Under the pieces are notes generated by a model. The model was not told the DNA's origin. It was given only the letters and a program-made list of their open reading frames with translations, and did no database searches. Made by a program: the position numbers and the translations under genes. From positions 124,001 through 188,000 of the forward strand of contig CAVWYY010000006.1 of assembly GCA_963759375.1 (NCBI GenBank): 64,000 nucleotides of DNA, read 5' to 3'. Position 1 is the first letter of the stretch, and each line of letters starts with the position of its first letter. This document shows positions 26,435 to 36,107 of the stretch, piece after piece. This DNA is from DASSUW01 sp963759375 (GTDB taxonomy: Bacteria; Actinomycetota; Thermoleophilia; Solirubrobacterales; Solirubrobacteraceae).

Positions 26435-28831
26435 GGTTCCGGGCACCCTGAGGACGAGAAGCGCCAGGTCGTCCTGCGTCCGGCCGCCCTGGAAGTCGAG
26501 CGCCGCGCGGGTCACGGTCTCGGCGATCCCGTCGGCGTCCCGGCCGGCGGCGCCCGACAGCACCCGCTGCAGCGGGCCGTCGCCGAACATGCGGCCGCCG
26601 CCGCGGCCCTCGGTCACGCCGTCGGTGAAGCACACCAGCGCGTCGCCCGGCGCCAGCGTCGCATGCACGGTGTCGGGCACGACGTCGGGCACCACGCCGA
26701 GCAGCCGGCCGCTGCACTGCACGGGCTCGACGCTGCCGGTCGCGGTCAGCCGCAACGGCGCCGGATGACCCGCGCAGGCGATCGCGAGCTGGGCGCCGCT
26801 GCGCCCCACGCGCACCCGCCCGTGCAGGACCGTGCAGAACCGCCCGTCGTCGAACTGGCGCAGGATCGCGGCGTTGAGCTGGCCCAGCGCCTCCCCCGGA
26901 CCGGCGCGGTGGACTGCTTCAGCCCGGATCGTGTACCGCACCATCGAGGTCAGCGCCGCCGCCTCGGCGCCCTTGCCGCACACGTCGCCGACCACGAACG
27001 CCCACTCGTCGTCGACCTCGAAGAGGTCGTAGAGGTCGCCGCCGACGACCGTCCCCTCGCCGCCGGCCAGGTAGCGGGCAGCCACGTCGAGGCCCTCGAT
27101 CTCCGGGAGCGTGAGCGGCAGCAGGCTGTCCTGGAGCGTGCGGGCGATGTGGCGCTCGCGCTCCTCCAGGCGTGCGTTCTCGATCGCCAGCGAGCCGATC
27201 CGGGCGAGGTCCTCGAGCGTGTGCTCGTCGCCGGCGGTGAAGAGTCCATCGACCTTCCCGGCCACCTCGATCACTCCGAAGTCGGTGCCGTCGCGCGCCA
27301 CGAGCGGGGCGGCCAGCACGGGCTCGGCGATGCCCGGGTCGCCGGACGTGGCCATGATGGCGCCGGGGCGGCCCGGGAGCAGCGAGACCGTGGCGCGCCG
27401 GGCCCCGACCAGTTCCCGCGCGCGGTCGGCCATCTGCTGGAGCCGGCGCTCGAGCCGCCGTGCGCGGTGGATCGACAGCGACGCGGCGGCCAGCGAGTCG
27501 AGCTGCGCGGCGCGCTGCTGCTCGGCGACGGCGAGCGCCTGCGCCTCCTCGTACAGCCGGGCGTTGTCGACGGCCAGCCCGGCACGCAGCCCGAGGTCGC
27601 GGGCCAGATCGAGGTCGGCCTCCTCGTAGCGGCGGCCGGACTCGGCCATCGTCAGCGACAGCGCGCCGAGCACGCGGCCGCGGGCGCGCAGCGGCACCAC
27701 GATCTGCGAGCGCGGGCCGATCGCTTCCATGAGCTCGGCGCCCTCGTCGCCGGTGCGCTCGCGTGCTGCACGCACGACGGCGTCCGCCGCGATCTCCGGG
27801 GTGAGCTTGGCCTCGCCGCTGGACATCGTCGTGCCCATGCCGACGCGCTCGCTCTCGCCGAGCGTGCCGCGCTCGCGCCAGGCGCGCATCAGCGCCTCGC
27901 GCTCGGGGTCCTGGTGGGCGATCGCCACCGGTCGCCGCCCCGCCTCGCCCTCGAGCAGCTCGATCTTCACGAAGTCGGCGAGCTGCGGGACGAGCAGGCG
28001 CGCGAAGCGGTCGAGCCGCTCGTCGACGCCGAGGGCGGAGTCCAGCACCTCGCCGGCGCGCACCAGCATCTCCTGACGCTGCGTGGCGAGCCGCCGCTCG
28101 GTGACGTCCTGTACGACGGCCACCGCCGCGACGATCTCGCTGCCGTCGCGAATCGGGGCGGCGTTGACCTCCACCGTCCGCTGCACGCCGTCCTCGCGCG
28201 TGAATGTCACCTCGACGCCGCGGGCCACCTGGCCGGTGAGCAACGCGCGCCTGAGGGGGAGCTGGTTGGGCCCGAACGCCGTACCGTCTGCCCGCCGGCC
28301 GTCGAACTTCGCACGCAGCATGTCCTTCCCGGACGCCAGATACGGCCCGAGCCCGATCGTCTCGAGCTGCTCGTTGCCGAGCAGCACCGTGCCGTCGGGC
28401 TCGGCGATCACGACCCCGACTGGCAGCTGCTGGAGCACGCCCTGCAGGCGCATCTCGGCGGTCTTGCGGGCGGTGATGTCGACCACCACGACCCCCACGC
28501 CGGTGACCTCGCCCTCGACGCGCACGGGGAACCAGCTCGCGAGCACATGCCGCACGCGGCCGGTGCCGGGCCGCTCGGCCGTCAGCTCGCGCTGCTGCAC
28601 CGGCTCGCCGGTCTCGATCACCTGCCGGTAGACGGGGACGAGCTGCGGGCCGAGCTCGGGCAGCACCTCGTCGATCCGGCGGCCGAGGTGCTCGGAGACC
28701 GGCCGCTCGTTGATGGCGGCGAGGGCCGCATTGACGCGGACGAATCGCAGCTCGGTGTCGACGAAGGCGAGACCGACCGGGGCCCCTTCACCGACGATGT
28801 CGAACAGCGCACTGGCGTGGCTGGCTGTCAC
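26432..28831 (-). CDS. PAS-GAF-PP2C (RsbU/SpoIIE-type) serine phosphatase
   Basis: A 799-residue cytoplasmic sensor phosphatase. Two PAS domains (about 5-125 and 128-250), two GAF domains (about 265-430 and 455-575), and a C-terminal SpoIIE-type PP2C domain starting at RTLQDSLLPLTLPEIEG. Metal-binding Asp residues are in GGDLYD, GDVCGKG, FTDGVTEG and TQDDLALLVL. Family members dephosphorylate STAS proteins in partner switching, so the STAS protein at 6.7-7.1 kb is a candidate substrate (inference). The GTG start faces the isochorismatase gene across a very compact divergent promoter. Confidence 0.92.
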   Translation of the reverse strand: MTASHASALFDIVGEGAPVGLAFVDTELRFVRVNAALAAINERPVSEHLGRRIDEVLPELGPQLVPVYRQVIETGEPVQQRELTAERPGTGRVRHVLASWFPVRVEGEVTGVGVVVVDITARKTAEMRLQGVLQQLPVGVVIAEPDGTVLLGNEQLETIGLGPYLASGKDMLRAKFDGRRADGTAFGPNQLPLRRALLTGQVARGVEVTFTREDGVQRTVEVNAAPIRDGSEIVAAVAVVQDVTERRLATQRQEMLVRAGEVLDSALGVDERLDRFARLLVPQLADFVKIELLEGEAGRRPVAIAHQDPEREALMRAWRERGTLGESERVGMGTTMSSGEAKLTPEIAADAVVRAARERTGDEGAELMEAIGPRSQIVVPLRARGRVLGALSLTMAESGRRYEEADLDLARDLGLRAGLAVDNARLYEEAQALAVAEQQRAAQLDSLAAASLSIHRARRLERRLQQMADRARELVGARRATVSLLPGRPGAIMATSGDPGIAEPVLAAPLVARDGTDFGVIEVAGKVDGLFTAGDEHTLEDLARIGSLAIENARLEERERHIARTLQDSLLPLTLPEIEGLDVAARYLAGGEGTVVGGDLYDLFEVDDEWAFVVGDVCGKGAEAAALTSMVRYTIRAEAVHRAGPGEALGQLNAAILRQFDDGRFCTVLHGRVRVGRSGAQLAIACAGHPAPLRLTATGSVEPVQCSGRLLGVVPDVVPDTVHATLAPGDALVCFTDGVTEGRGGGRMFGDGPLQRVLSGAAGRDADGIAETVTRAALDFQGGRTQDDLALLVLRVPGT

Positions 28832-28840
28832 CCCGCGAGC

Positions 28841-28850
28841 AACCTAACAT
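28841..28850. promoter_or_regulatory. bidirectional promoter core, two -10 boxes sharing TA
   Basis: AACCTAACAT reads TAGGTT on the minus strand (9 nt before the phosphatase GTG) and TAACAT on the plus strand (8 nt before the isochorismatase GTG). The two hexamers overlap by the central TA. Only 27 bp separate the two start codons. Confidence 0.55.
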
Positions 28851-28858
28851 GCCCACCG

Positions 28859-29383
28859 GTGGCAGATCTCGACCGAACCGCGCTGGTCGTCGTCGACGTA
28901 CAAGAGGCGTTCGACGACGCCGCCTACTGGGGGACGCGGAACAACCCGGATTGCGAGGCCAACGTGGCCGCGCTGATCGCCGCGTGGCGGGCGGCGGACC
29001 GGCCGCTCGTGTACGTCAAGCACGCGTTCGAGACCCACGGGCACGACTTCAAGGACGTGGTGACCGGGGAACCGCACCTGCTGGTCACCAAGACCGTCAA
29101 CTCGGCGTTCTACGGCGAGCCGGACCTCGACGGCTGGCTGCGCTCACGGGAGATCGGCGCGATCGCGCTGTGCGGGATCAGCACCGACCACTGCGTGGAG
29201 ACCACCGCCCGCATGGGCGGCAACCTCGGCTACGAGGTGCTGTTCGCGCTCGACGCGACCCACACGTTCGACCGCACCGGGCCCGACGGCGCGGTGATGA
29301 CGGCCGACGAGCTGGCCCGGGCGACGGCGACGAGCCTCCACGAGGAGTTCGCCACCATCGTCCGGACCGCCGACCTCGTCTAG
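28859..29383 (+). CDS. isochorismatase-family cysteine hydrolase
   Basis: A 174-residue cytoplasmic hydrolase. The catalytic triad is visible: Asp in VVVDVQEAF near residue 13, Lys in TKTVNSAF near 80 and Cys in CGISTDHCVETT near 113. The family includes nicotinamidases and other amidases, but the metal-binding His pattern of nicotinamidase is not clear, so the substrate is open. The GTG at 28859 is chosen because it keeps the first beta strand and sits 8 nt from a -10 box. Confidence 0.9.
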   Translation: MADLDRTALVVVDVQEAFDDAAYWGTRNNPDCEANVAALIAAWRAADRPLVYVKHAFETHGHDFKDVVTGEPHLLVTKTVNSAFYGEPDLDGWLRSREIGAIALCGISTDHCVETTARMGGNLGYEVLFALDATHTFDRTGPDGAVMTADELARATATSLHEEFATIVRTADLV

Positions 29384-29622
29384 GCGGCGGGGACTCTCCG
29401 GGGGATCCTGACGAGGCGGGTGCTGCCCGCGCCGAGCGCGAACGCGACGACGCCGGTGACCGCGGCCCACAGGGCCGTGTGGTCGCTCTGCGCAGGCGCA
29501 GGCGCCACCAGAGCCGCCGTCGGCGCCGGGTCGGGATAGGCGTCGTAGATGGGCATGGCGCCGGCCGGGCCGGCGAACGTGAGGGCCGCGATGACAGCGG
29601 TGATGGCGAGGAGGGATTTCAT
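29380..29622 (-). CDS. small exported membrane-anchored protein
   Basis: An 80-residue protein. A signal peptide ends near AGAMP (residue 22), a Pro/Ala-rich stretch follows, and a C-terminal helix (about 50-70) is followed by positive residues. So it is probably a short surface peptide tethered by its C-terminus. It has no recognised family. Its stop overlaps the isochorismatase stop in convergent orientation by 4 nt. A TAGCGT lies 7 nt before its ATG. Confidence 0.7.
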   Translation of the reverse strand: MKSLLAITAVIAALTFAGPAGAMPIYDAYPDPAPTAALVAPAPAQSDHTALWAAVTGVVAFALGAGSTRLVRIPRRVPAA

Positions 29623-29629
29623 GGCGCGG

Positions 29630-29635
29630 ACGCTA
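29630..29635 (-). promoter_or_regulatory. putative -10 element (TAGCGT)
   Basis: TAGCGT ends 7 nt before the ATG at 29622 on the minus strand, a leaderless-type arrangement. Confidence 0.4.
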
Positions 29636-29734
29636 GGTCCGCGCCCGCGCGGGCGCATCGGGTGGATGACGTAGGTAGGGCGGCGGGATGACGTATTGGC
29701 CGCGCCGCGCTGGGACTGGGATGATCGCCCCCGG

Positions 29735-32710
29735 ATGCGCCATCTCGAGAGCCGGTCCTTCGTAGGCCGCGCCGCCGAGCTGGCGGCGCTGGAAGCCGCG
29801 CTCGCCGCAGCCACCCGCGGCGAGCCGTCGATGGTGCTGGTCGGCGGCGAGGCGGGCGTGGGCAAGACCCGCCTGGTCGCCGAGCTGGCCGCCGGCGCAC
29901 AGGAGCCGGGCGCGCTCGTAGCGACCGGCGCGTGTGTCGAGCTCACGGCCGGGACGGCGCCCTATCTGGCCGCCACCGAGGTGCTGCGCGACCTCGCGCG
30001 CGTCCTGCCCGAGCGCGCCTGGGACCGCCTGCGCGCCGGCGCGGGGGCCGAGCTCGCGCCGCTGCTGCCCGGGTCGGGCGGCGCGCCCGGCGGTCGGGCC
30101 GACGACGCCTCGCGCGCGCGGCTGTTCGGGCAGGTCCACGATCTGCTGTCCGAGGCGGCCGCCACGGCGCCGCTGATGCTCGTGCTCGAGGACATCCACT
30201 GGGCCGACCGCTCGACGCTCGACCTCACCGCCTTCCTGGCCCGCGCGCTGCGCGACGAGCGGATCCTGCTGGTCGGCACGTTCCGCAGCGACGAGGTGCC
30301 GACCCGGCCGGCCCTGCGCGGCTGGCTGGCCGAGCTCGGCCGCGCCACCGCGGTGCGACGGCTGGAGCTCGAGCCGTTCACCGAGGCCGAGGTCGGCGAT
30401 CTGATCGCCGCGATCCTCGGCACCGCGGCCGACCCGGCGACCGCCGCGGCGATCGCCCACCGCTCGGGCGGCAACGCGTTCCTGGCCGAGGAGCTGCTCG
30501 CGGCGGCCGGCGAGGACGACCCGGCCGCCCTGCCGGCGTCGGTCCGCGACGTGCTCGACGGCCGTATCGCCGAGCTGCCGCCCGACGCGCAGGCGGCGGT
30601 GCGCGCCGCCGCGGTCGCCGGCGCGCGGGTCGACGACGAGCTGCTGGCCGAGCTGGTGGAGCTGCCGGATCTGGCGACCGCGTTGCGCAAGGCCGTGGCG
30701 CAGCACGTGCTGGTGACCGACGCGCGCGACGGCCGGCTCAGCTTCCGCCACGAGCTGGCACGCGAGGCGGCATACGCCGGGCTGCTTCCGGGCGAGCGGC
30801 GGCAACTGCATGGCGCGTGCGCGCGTGTGCTGACCGAGCGCCCGGCACTCGGAGGCGAGGCTCCGGCGGCCACGTCGGCGGCGATCGCCAACCACTGGCA
30901 CGCGGCCGGCGAGCAGCGCAGCGCGCTGGCGGCGAGTGTGTGGGCGGGCGCGGCGGCAGAGGGCGTGCACGCGTTCGCGGAGGCCGGAGTGCTGTACGAG
31001 CGCGCGCTCGCGTCCTGGGACGCGGTGGACGACGCCGAGGAGGTGGCCGGCGCGAGCCGGCTCGACGTCCTCGAGCGCGCCGCCGAGGTCGTCCTGCGCG
31101 CCGGCAACGCCGAGCGTGCGCTCACGCTGCTCGACTCCGCGCTCGCGCTCGCCGACCCGGAGGCCGACCCGGTGCGCGCGGGCGTGCTGCACTCGCGCCG
31201 CGCGTGGACGACGTGGTCGGCCGGCACCGCCGGGCCGCGCACGTTCGCCGACCACGAGGCGGCGCTGCGGCTGATCCCGTCCGAGCCGCCCAGCGCCGAG
31301 CGCGCCCACGCGGTGACCGACCTCGCGTTCACCGAGGTGCTCAGCGGCCACATCGACGAGGCGCTCGCCGCCGCCCAGCAGGCCGCCGACCTCGCCCGCC
31401 GCGTCGGCGACCGCCGCATCGAGAGCCTGGCGCTGACCGCGATGGGCAGCGCGCTCGGGACGCTCGGCCGGACCGACGAGGGCGCCGCCTGCCTGCGCGC
31501 CGGACTCATGCTCGCGCGCGAGGAGGGCCACCCCGAGGAGGTGGGCCGCGCGTACGTGAACCTCACCGCGATCCTCGACTACGGCTGCAAGCTCGAGGAG
31601 TCCTACGAGGTGTCGCTCGAAGGGGTCGCGGCCTGCCGCCGCCTGGGGCTCGGACGCTTCTGGGGCGGCTTCCTCACCGGCAACGCCGTAGAGGCGCTGA
31701 TCCCGCTCGGCCGCTGGGACGAGGCGCAGGCGCTGCTGGACGGCATCACGCCCTACGACATGGCCGGCGCCCCACGCATGCACCTGATCGCGCTCGGCTC
31801 ACGGCTCGCGCTGTGCCGCGGCGACCTCGAGCTGTGCGAGGCGACGCTGGACGAGGTGCGAGCGCTCGGCCCCTCGGGTCACAGCGTGGAGATGGAGGGC
31901 GGGCACGCCATGGTGGCCGCCGGCCTCGCGAGCGCCCAGGGCCGCGACGACGACGCACGCGCCGAGGTCGCCGCCGCGCTCGAGCGCCCGACCGACGACT
32001 CGCGGATCGTCACCGGCCTGATCGCCGCGGGCGTGGCCGCCGAGGCGGGCATCGCCGAGCGCGCCCGGGCGCGCGGCGACGAGGAGACGGCGACGCTCGC
32101 CGCGGAGCGGGCGCGCGCGCTGGTCGCCCGGCTCGACGGCATCCCCGACGCGCTCGTCGTGTCCCGCGCCGAGGCGGCGTCTGCCCGCGCGGAGCTCACG
32201 CGCCTCGAGACGCCCGACCCCGGCGCCTGGCGCACCGCCGCGGCCGTGTGGGAGCTGCGCCCGAACGCCTACCGCGTGGCCGGAGCGCGGCTGCGCGAGG
32301 CCGAGGCACTGCTGGCCACCGGCGCGAGCCGTGCGGACGCGGCCGAGCCGCTGCGGGCCGCGGCGGCCACCGCCCGCGAGCTGGGCGCCGCCGCGCTGCT
32401 GCGCGAAACCGAGCTGCTGGCCGCCCGCGCGCGGATCGACCTGACGCCCGACACCGCGCCGGCCGCGCCGCCGACGCCTTACGGCCTCACGCCGCGCGAG
32501 GTCGAGGTGCTGGCGCACGTGGCGGCCGGGCAGACGAACCGCCAGATTGCCGAGGCGCTGTTCATCAGCCCGCGCACGGCGGGCGTGCACGTCTCGAGCA
32601 TCCTCTCGAAGCTCAGCGTGACCACGCGCGGCGAGGCGGCCGCGACCGGCCGTCTCGCAGGACTCGTCGACGAGGACGAGATCGTCCGCCGTCTCGGCCG
32701 CTCGCAATGA
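29735..32710 (+). CDS. large ATP-binding LuxR-type regulator (LAL family)
   Basis: A 991-residue regulator of the MalT-like LAL class. An N-terminal AAA/STAND ATPase begins RSFVGRAAELAALE, with Walker A GGEAGVGKT near residue 38 and Walker B VLEDIHWAD near 150. A long alpha-helical TPR-like middle (about 380-900) follows, and a C-terminal LuxR HTH has TPREVEVLAHVAAGQTNRQI and SPRTAGVHVSSILSKL. Ligand binding to the helical part would trigger ATP-dependent oligomerisation and DNA binding. The ATG at 29735 starts just before the conserved FVGR motif. It overlaps the following hydrolase (ATGA), a likely coregulated partner. Confidence 0.9.
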   Translation: MRHLESRSFVGRAAELAALEAALAAATRGEPSMVLVGGEAGVGKTRLVAELAAGAQEPGALVATGACVELTAGTAPYLAATEVLRDLARVLPERAWDRLRAGAGAELAPLLPGSGGAPGGRADDASRARLFGQVHDLLSEAAATAPLMLVLEDIHWADRSTLDLTAFLARALRDERILLVGTFRSDEVPTRPALRGWLAELGRATAVRRLELEPFTEAEVGDLIAAILGTAADPATAAAIAHRSGGNAFLAEELLAAAGEDDPAALPASVRDVLDGRIAELPPDAQAAVRAAAVAGARVDDELLAELVELPDLATALRKAVAQHVLVTDARDGRLSFRHELAREAAYAGLLPGERRQLHGACARVLTERPALGGEAPAATSAAIANHWHAAGEQRSALAASVWAGAAAEGVHAFAEAGVLYERALASWDAVDDAEEVAGASRLDVLERAAEVVLRAGNAERALTLLDSALALADPEADPVRAGVLHSRRAWTTWSAGTAGPRTFADHEAALRLIPSEPPSAERAHAVTDLAFTEVLSGHIDEALAAAQQAADLARRVGDRRIESLALTAMGSALGTLGRTDEGAACLRAGLMLAREEGHPEEVGRAYVNLTAILDYGCKLEESYEVSLEGVAACRRLGLGRFWGGFLTGNAVEALIPLGRWDEAQALLDGITPYDMAGAPRMHLIALGSRLALCRGDLELCEATLDEVRALGPSGHSVEMEGGHAMVAAGLASAQGRDDDARAEVAAALERPTDDSRIVTGLIAAGVAAEAGIAERARARGDEETATLAAERARALVARLDGIPDALVVSRAEAASARAELTRLETPDPGAWRTAAAVWELRPNAYRVAGARLREAEALLATGASRADAAEPLRAAAATARELGAAALLRETELLAARARIDLTPDTAPAAPPTPYGLTPREVEVLAHVAAGQTNRQIAEALFISPRTAGVHVSSILSKLSVTTRGEAAATGRLAGLVDEDEIVRRLGRSQ

Positions 32711-33564
32711 GCTTCACGTTCGCGGCCGCCGATGGCTCGACGCTGGCGGGCACGCTGGTGACGCCGCCCGGCGCGACGGCGGCCGCGCTGATCCTCAACG
32801 GCTCGGGGCCCATCGATCGCGATTCGAACATGCCGGGCCAGACGCTCGACATCGCCAGTGCGTTATCCGACGCCGTCGCGGCGCGCGGGATCGCCGTCCT
32901 GCGCTACGACAAGCGCGGTATCGGGGAGTCCGAGGGCGAGTATCTGGCGACGGGCTTCGACGACGAGACGCAGGACGCCTCGGCGGCGCTCGACGCGCTC
33001 GCAGCGGTGGCACCGGTCACCGTGATCGGCCACTCGGTCGGGGCGACGATCGCCATCCGCCTCGCCGCGACCGGCCGCGCCGCCGGTGTCATCCTGCTCG
33101 CTGCCGCGACACAGCCCGGTGCGGTGGTCATGGAACGGCAGACGGAGCGGATCGCGAGGACCATGCGCGGACTGCAGCGCCCCCTGCGCGGCTGGTTCGT
33201 GCGCCGACAGGCTGCGATCAGGCGCGAGCTGCTCACGTCGACCGCGGACACGATCCGCGCCGGGCGCCTGGAGCTCCCGGCCCGCTGGTTCCGCGAGTAC
33301 ATGCCCTATGACCCGGTGCCGGACCTGCGGGCGATCCGCTGCCCGGTCCTGGCCGTCACCGGCGCCAACGACGTCCAGGTCGACCCCGGCGACGTCGCCC
33401 GGATCGGCGAACTCGTCGGCGGGCCGTTCACCGGCCACACGCCCGAGGGGCTCACGCATGTGCTGCGCCGCGGCCCCGCCGGCCTAGGCGGGTACGCAGC
33501 GCAGCTGAAGCGTCCGATCGACCCGGAGCTGCTCGACCTGGTCGCTACGCAAGCAGCGGGATGA
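32707..33564 (+). CDS. alpha/beta hydrolase
   Basis: A 285-residue cytoplasmic hydrolase. The oxyanion region NGSGPIDRD, nucleophile elbow GHSVGAT near residue 103, acid Asp in GANDVQVDP near 222 and His in GLTHVLR near 251 give a complete triad. The layout, with RYDKRGIGES, resembles the serine aminopeptidase/YqkD-like group of esterases; the substrate is unknown. It is coupled to the LAL regulator by ATGA and overlaps the convergent hppA 3' end by 20 nt. Confidence 0.88.
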   Translation: MSFTFAAADGSTLAGTLVTPPGATAAALILNGSGPIDRDSNMPGQTLDIASALSDAVAARGIAVLRYDKRGIGESEGEYLATGFDDETQDASAALDALAAVAPVTVIGHSVGATIAIRLAATGRAAGVILLAAATQPGAVVMERQTERIARTMRGLQRPLRGWFVRRQAAIRRELLTSTADTIRAGRLELPARWFREYMPYDPVPDLRAIRCPVLAVTGANDVQVDPGDVARIGELVGGPFTGHTPEGLTHVLRRGPAGLGGYAAQLKRPIDPELLDLVATQAAG

Positions 33565-35608
33565 TCAGGAGGGCGACGATGTTCGCCACCTTGATCATCG
33601 GGTTGATCGCGGGGCCGGCGGTGTCCTTGAACGGGTCGCCGACCGTGTCGCCGGTCACCGACGCGGCGTGGGCCTCGGAGCCCTTGCCGCCGAACGCGCC
33701 GTCCTCGATCAGCTTCTTGGCGTTGTCCCACGCGCCGCCGCCGGCGGTCATGAAGACCGCCATGAACAGGCCGACGACGATGATGCCGATCAGCAGGCCA
33801 CCGAGCGCCTGGTAGGACAGCAGGCCGACGATCACCGTCACGACGATCGGGATCAGCGACGGCACGATCATCTGCCGCTGCGCCTCGCGCGTGACGATGT
33901 CGACGCACTGGCCGTACTCGGGCTGCTCCGTGCCGTCCATGATCCCCGGCTTCTCGCGGAACTGGCGGCGCACCTCCTCTACGACGGCGGCGCCGGCGCG
34001 GCCGACCGCCTCCATCGAGAGCGCGGCGAACATGTAGACCATGGCGCCGCCGATGATCAGGCCGATCAGCACATCCGGGTTGTCGATGCCGAACGTGACG
34101 ACGCCGCCGACCTCCTCCTCGAGCTCGATCTTGAACGCCGCGAACAGCACGAGCGCCGCGAGCGCGGCCGAGCCGATCGCGTAGCCCTTCGTGACCGCCT
34201 TGGTCGTATTGCCGACCGCGTCGAGCGGATCGGTCACGTTGCGGACCTCTTCGGGCATGTCGGCCATCTCGGCGATGCCGCCCGCGTTGTCGGTGATCGG
34301 GCCGAACGCGTCGAGCGCCACGATCAGGCCGGTCAGCGACAGCTGCGCCATGACCGCGACGCCGATGCCGTAGATGCCGGCCAGCTCGTGCGAGCCCCAG
34401 ATGCCGGCGACGATGACCAGGGCGGGCAGGCCGGTGGCCTGCAGACCCTGGGCGAGGCCCTGGATGATGTTGGTCGCGTGGCCGGTCTCGGACGCCTTCG
34501 CGGTGCTCTTGACCGGCGAGAAGCGCGTCGACGTGTAGTAGTCGGTGATGACGAACAGCGACGCGGTGACCGCGAGGCCGATCAGCGCGCAGAAGTAGAT
34601 GTCCCACGCGGTCGGGCCGGCGCCGAGGTCGAGGTTCGTGTACGACAGGTCGTCCATCATCCACAGCGTCACGGGCAGGAACAGCAGCGCCGCGAGCACG
34701 CCGGCGACGATCAGGCCCTGGTAGAGCGCCCGCTCGACGTTGCCGGCCTGGGACTTGACCGCGAACGTGCCGATGATCGACGCCACGATCGAGACGCCGC
34801 CGAGCACGAGCGGGAACAGCACGACCTGCGTCGCCTGGTTGTCCGCGAAGGTGAGGACGCCGAGGAGCATCACGGCGACGGCGGTGACCGCGTAGGTCTC
34901 GAACAGGTCCGCCGCCATGCCGGCGCAGTCGCCCACGTTGTCGCCGACGTTGTCGGCGATCACGGCCGGGTTGCGCGGGTCGTCCTCGGGGATGCCGGCC
35001 TCGATCTTGCCGACGATGTCGGCGCCGACGTCGGCGCCCTTGGTGAAGATGCCGCCGCCGAGTCGGGCGAAGACGGAGATCAGCGAGCCGCCGAAGCCGA
35101 GGCCGATGAGCGCGTCCACGGCCTCCTTCTCGGTCTTGTCGACGATGCCGACGAGGATCCCGTAGTAGCCGGCGACGCCGATCAGCGCCAGGCCGACGAC
35201 CAGCATGCCGGTCACGGCGCCGCCGCGGAAGGCGACGTCCAGCGCAGGCCCGACGCCACCGCGGGCCGCCTCCGCCACGCGCGAGTTCGCGCGGACCGAG
35301 ACGTTCATGCCGATGAAGCCGGCGGCGGCGGAGGCCAGGCCGCCGATGGCGAATCCGATGGCCACAGAGAGGTCCTGCAGGAAGATCAGTCCCACGAACA
35401 GCACGACGCCGACGACCGCGATCGTCGTGTACTGGCGGCGGAGGTACGCGGACGCGCCCTCCTGGATGGCCACCGACAAGTTCCGCATCGTCTCGTTGCC
35501 GGGCGACAGGGCCAGCAGCGCGCGCGTGGTCAGCAGCCCGTATGCCACGGCGAGCCCCGCGCAGATAAGCGCGATGACGACCCCATAGTCGGACAGGAAA
35601 TCGGTCAA
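33545..35608 (-). CDS. hppA: membrane proton-translocating pyrophosphatase (K+-independent type)
   Basis: A 687-residue integral membrane enzyme with about 16 helices that couples PPi hydrolysis to H+ (or Na+) export. The substrate site includes DVGADIVGKIEAGIPEDDPR and DNVGDNVGDCAGMAADLFE. GNTTKAVTKGYAIGSAA carries Lys at the position that is Ala in K+-dependent enzymes, which marks the K+-independent subclass. The TTG start has a good Shine-Dalgarno (agagggg, about 5 nt spacing), and the first helix follows directly. A 7-bp hairpin (35632-35650) lies 24 nt upstream in the likely leader. It follows the redox/t6A operon with a 120-bp gap. Confidence 0.95.
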   Translation of the reverse strand: MTDFLSDYGVVIALICAGLAVAYGLLTTRALLALSPGNETMRNLSVAIQEGASAYLRRQYTTIAVVGVVLFVGLIFLQDLSVAIGFAIGGLASAAAGFIGMNVSVRANSRVAEAARGGVGPALDVAFRGGAVTGMLVVGLALIGVAGYYGILVGIVDKTEKEAVDALIGLGFGGSLISVFARLGGGIFTKGADVGADIVGKIEAGIPEDDPRNPAVIADNVGDNVGDCAGMAADLFETYAVTAVAVMLLGVLTFADNQATQVVLFPLVLGGVSIVASIIGTFAVKSQAGNVERALYQGLIVAGVLAALLFLPVTLWMMDDLSYTNLDLGAGPTAWDIYFCALIGLAVTASLFVITDYYTSTRFSPVKSTAKASETGHATNIIQGLAQGLQATGLPALVIVAGIWGSHELAGIYGIGVAVMAQLSLTGLIVALDAFGPITDNAGGIAEMADMPEEVRNVTDPLDAVGNTTKAVTKGYAIGSAALAALVLFAAFKIELEEEVGGVVTFGIDNPDVLIGLIIGGAMVYMFAALSMEAVGRAGAAVVEEVRRQFREKPGIMDGTEQPEYGQCVDIVTREAQRQMIVPSLIPIVVTVIVGLLSYQALGGLLIGIIVVGLFMAVFMTAGGGAWDNAKKLIEDGAFGGKGSEAHAASVTGDTVGDPFKDTAGPAINPMIKVANIVALLIIPLLA

Positions 35609-35631
35609 GGGAACCCCTCTAGATCAAGGAA

Positions 35632-35650
35632 GCGGGCCGCCGTGGCCCGC
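35632..35650 (-). promoter_or_regulatory. leader hairpin upstream of hppA
   Basis: GCGGGCC and GGCCCGC form a perfect 7-bp stem with a 5-nt loop, ending 24 nt before the hppA TTG. It could be a weak attenuator or the terminator of the upstream operon. There is no T-run. Confidence 0.4.
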
Positions 35651-35728
35651 GAACAGCGTTGGTAGACGACGAAAGCGGCAGCCCAGCGGGCCGCCGCGGA
35701 GCGCCGGAGTCTATCGCGCGGGGTGGCG

Positions 35729-36107
35729 TTATTGCCCCGGAACCCAGAGGCGGCCCGAGCTCTGCGCCGGCCCGGGACCCGGGTTTTCCGGATCTGGCGG
35801 CTCCTCCGGGGCGGGCGCGTCGCCGCCGGATTTCTGCACATAGGCCATCTGCAAGCGCGACAGGGCGTCGCGCACGGGGCCCAGGGCCTCGCGCGTGCTC
35901 GGGCTCCAGCAGCGGCAGCAGCGCCCGAGCGGCCTCGATGGCCTGCTTGACCTGCGGGAGGTCGGCCTGCGACCCCTCCGCCAGCCCTGCCTTGCGTGCA
36001 CCGAGGTTCAACAGCGTGACGATCGTCTGCAACAGAACGTCGTCGACGGTCAGCTTCTCGAGCTCGGCCTCGAGGGCCGCGATCTCCTCTTCAGACGGCT
36101 GTCTCAT
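35729..36107 (-). CDS. DUF1844-like protein (frameshifted)
   Basis: The N-terminal part (RQPSEEEIAALEAELEKLTV, a hydrophobic VLLQTIVTLLNLGARKAGL helix and a DLPQVKQAIEAARALLPLLE helix) and the C-terminal part (EALGPVRDALSRLQMAYVQK) lie in two frames joined near 35896-35898. Removing one base restores a protein of about 125 residues with the DUF1844 pattern and a Pro-rich tail. Function is unknown; family members are often beside translation or redox genes. It overlaps the glutamate-cysteine ligase stop by 17 nt. Confidence 0.65.
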
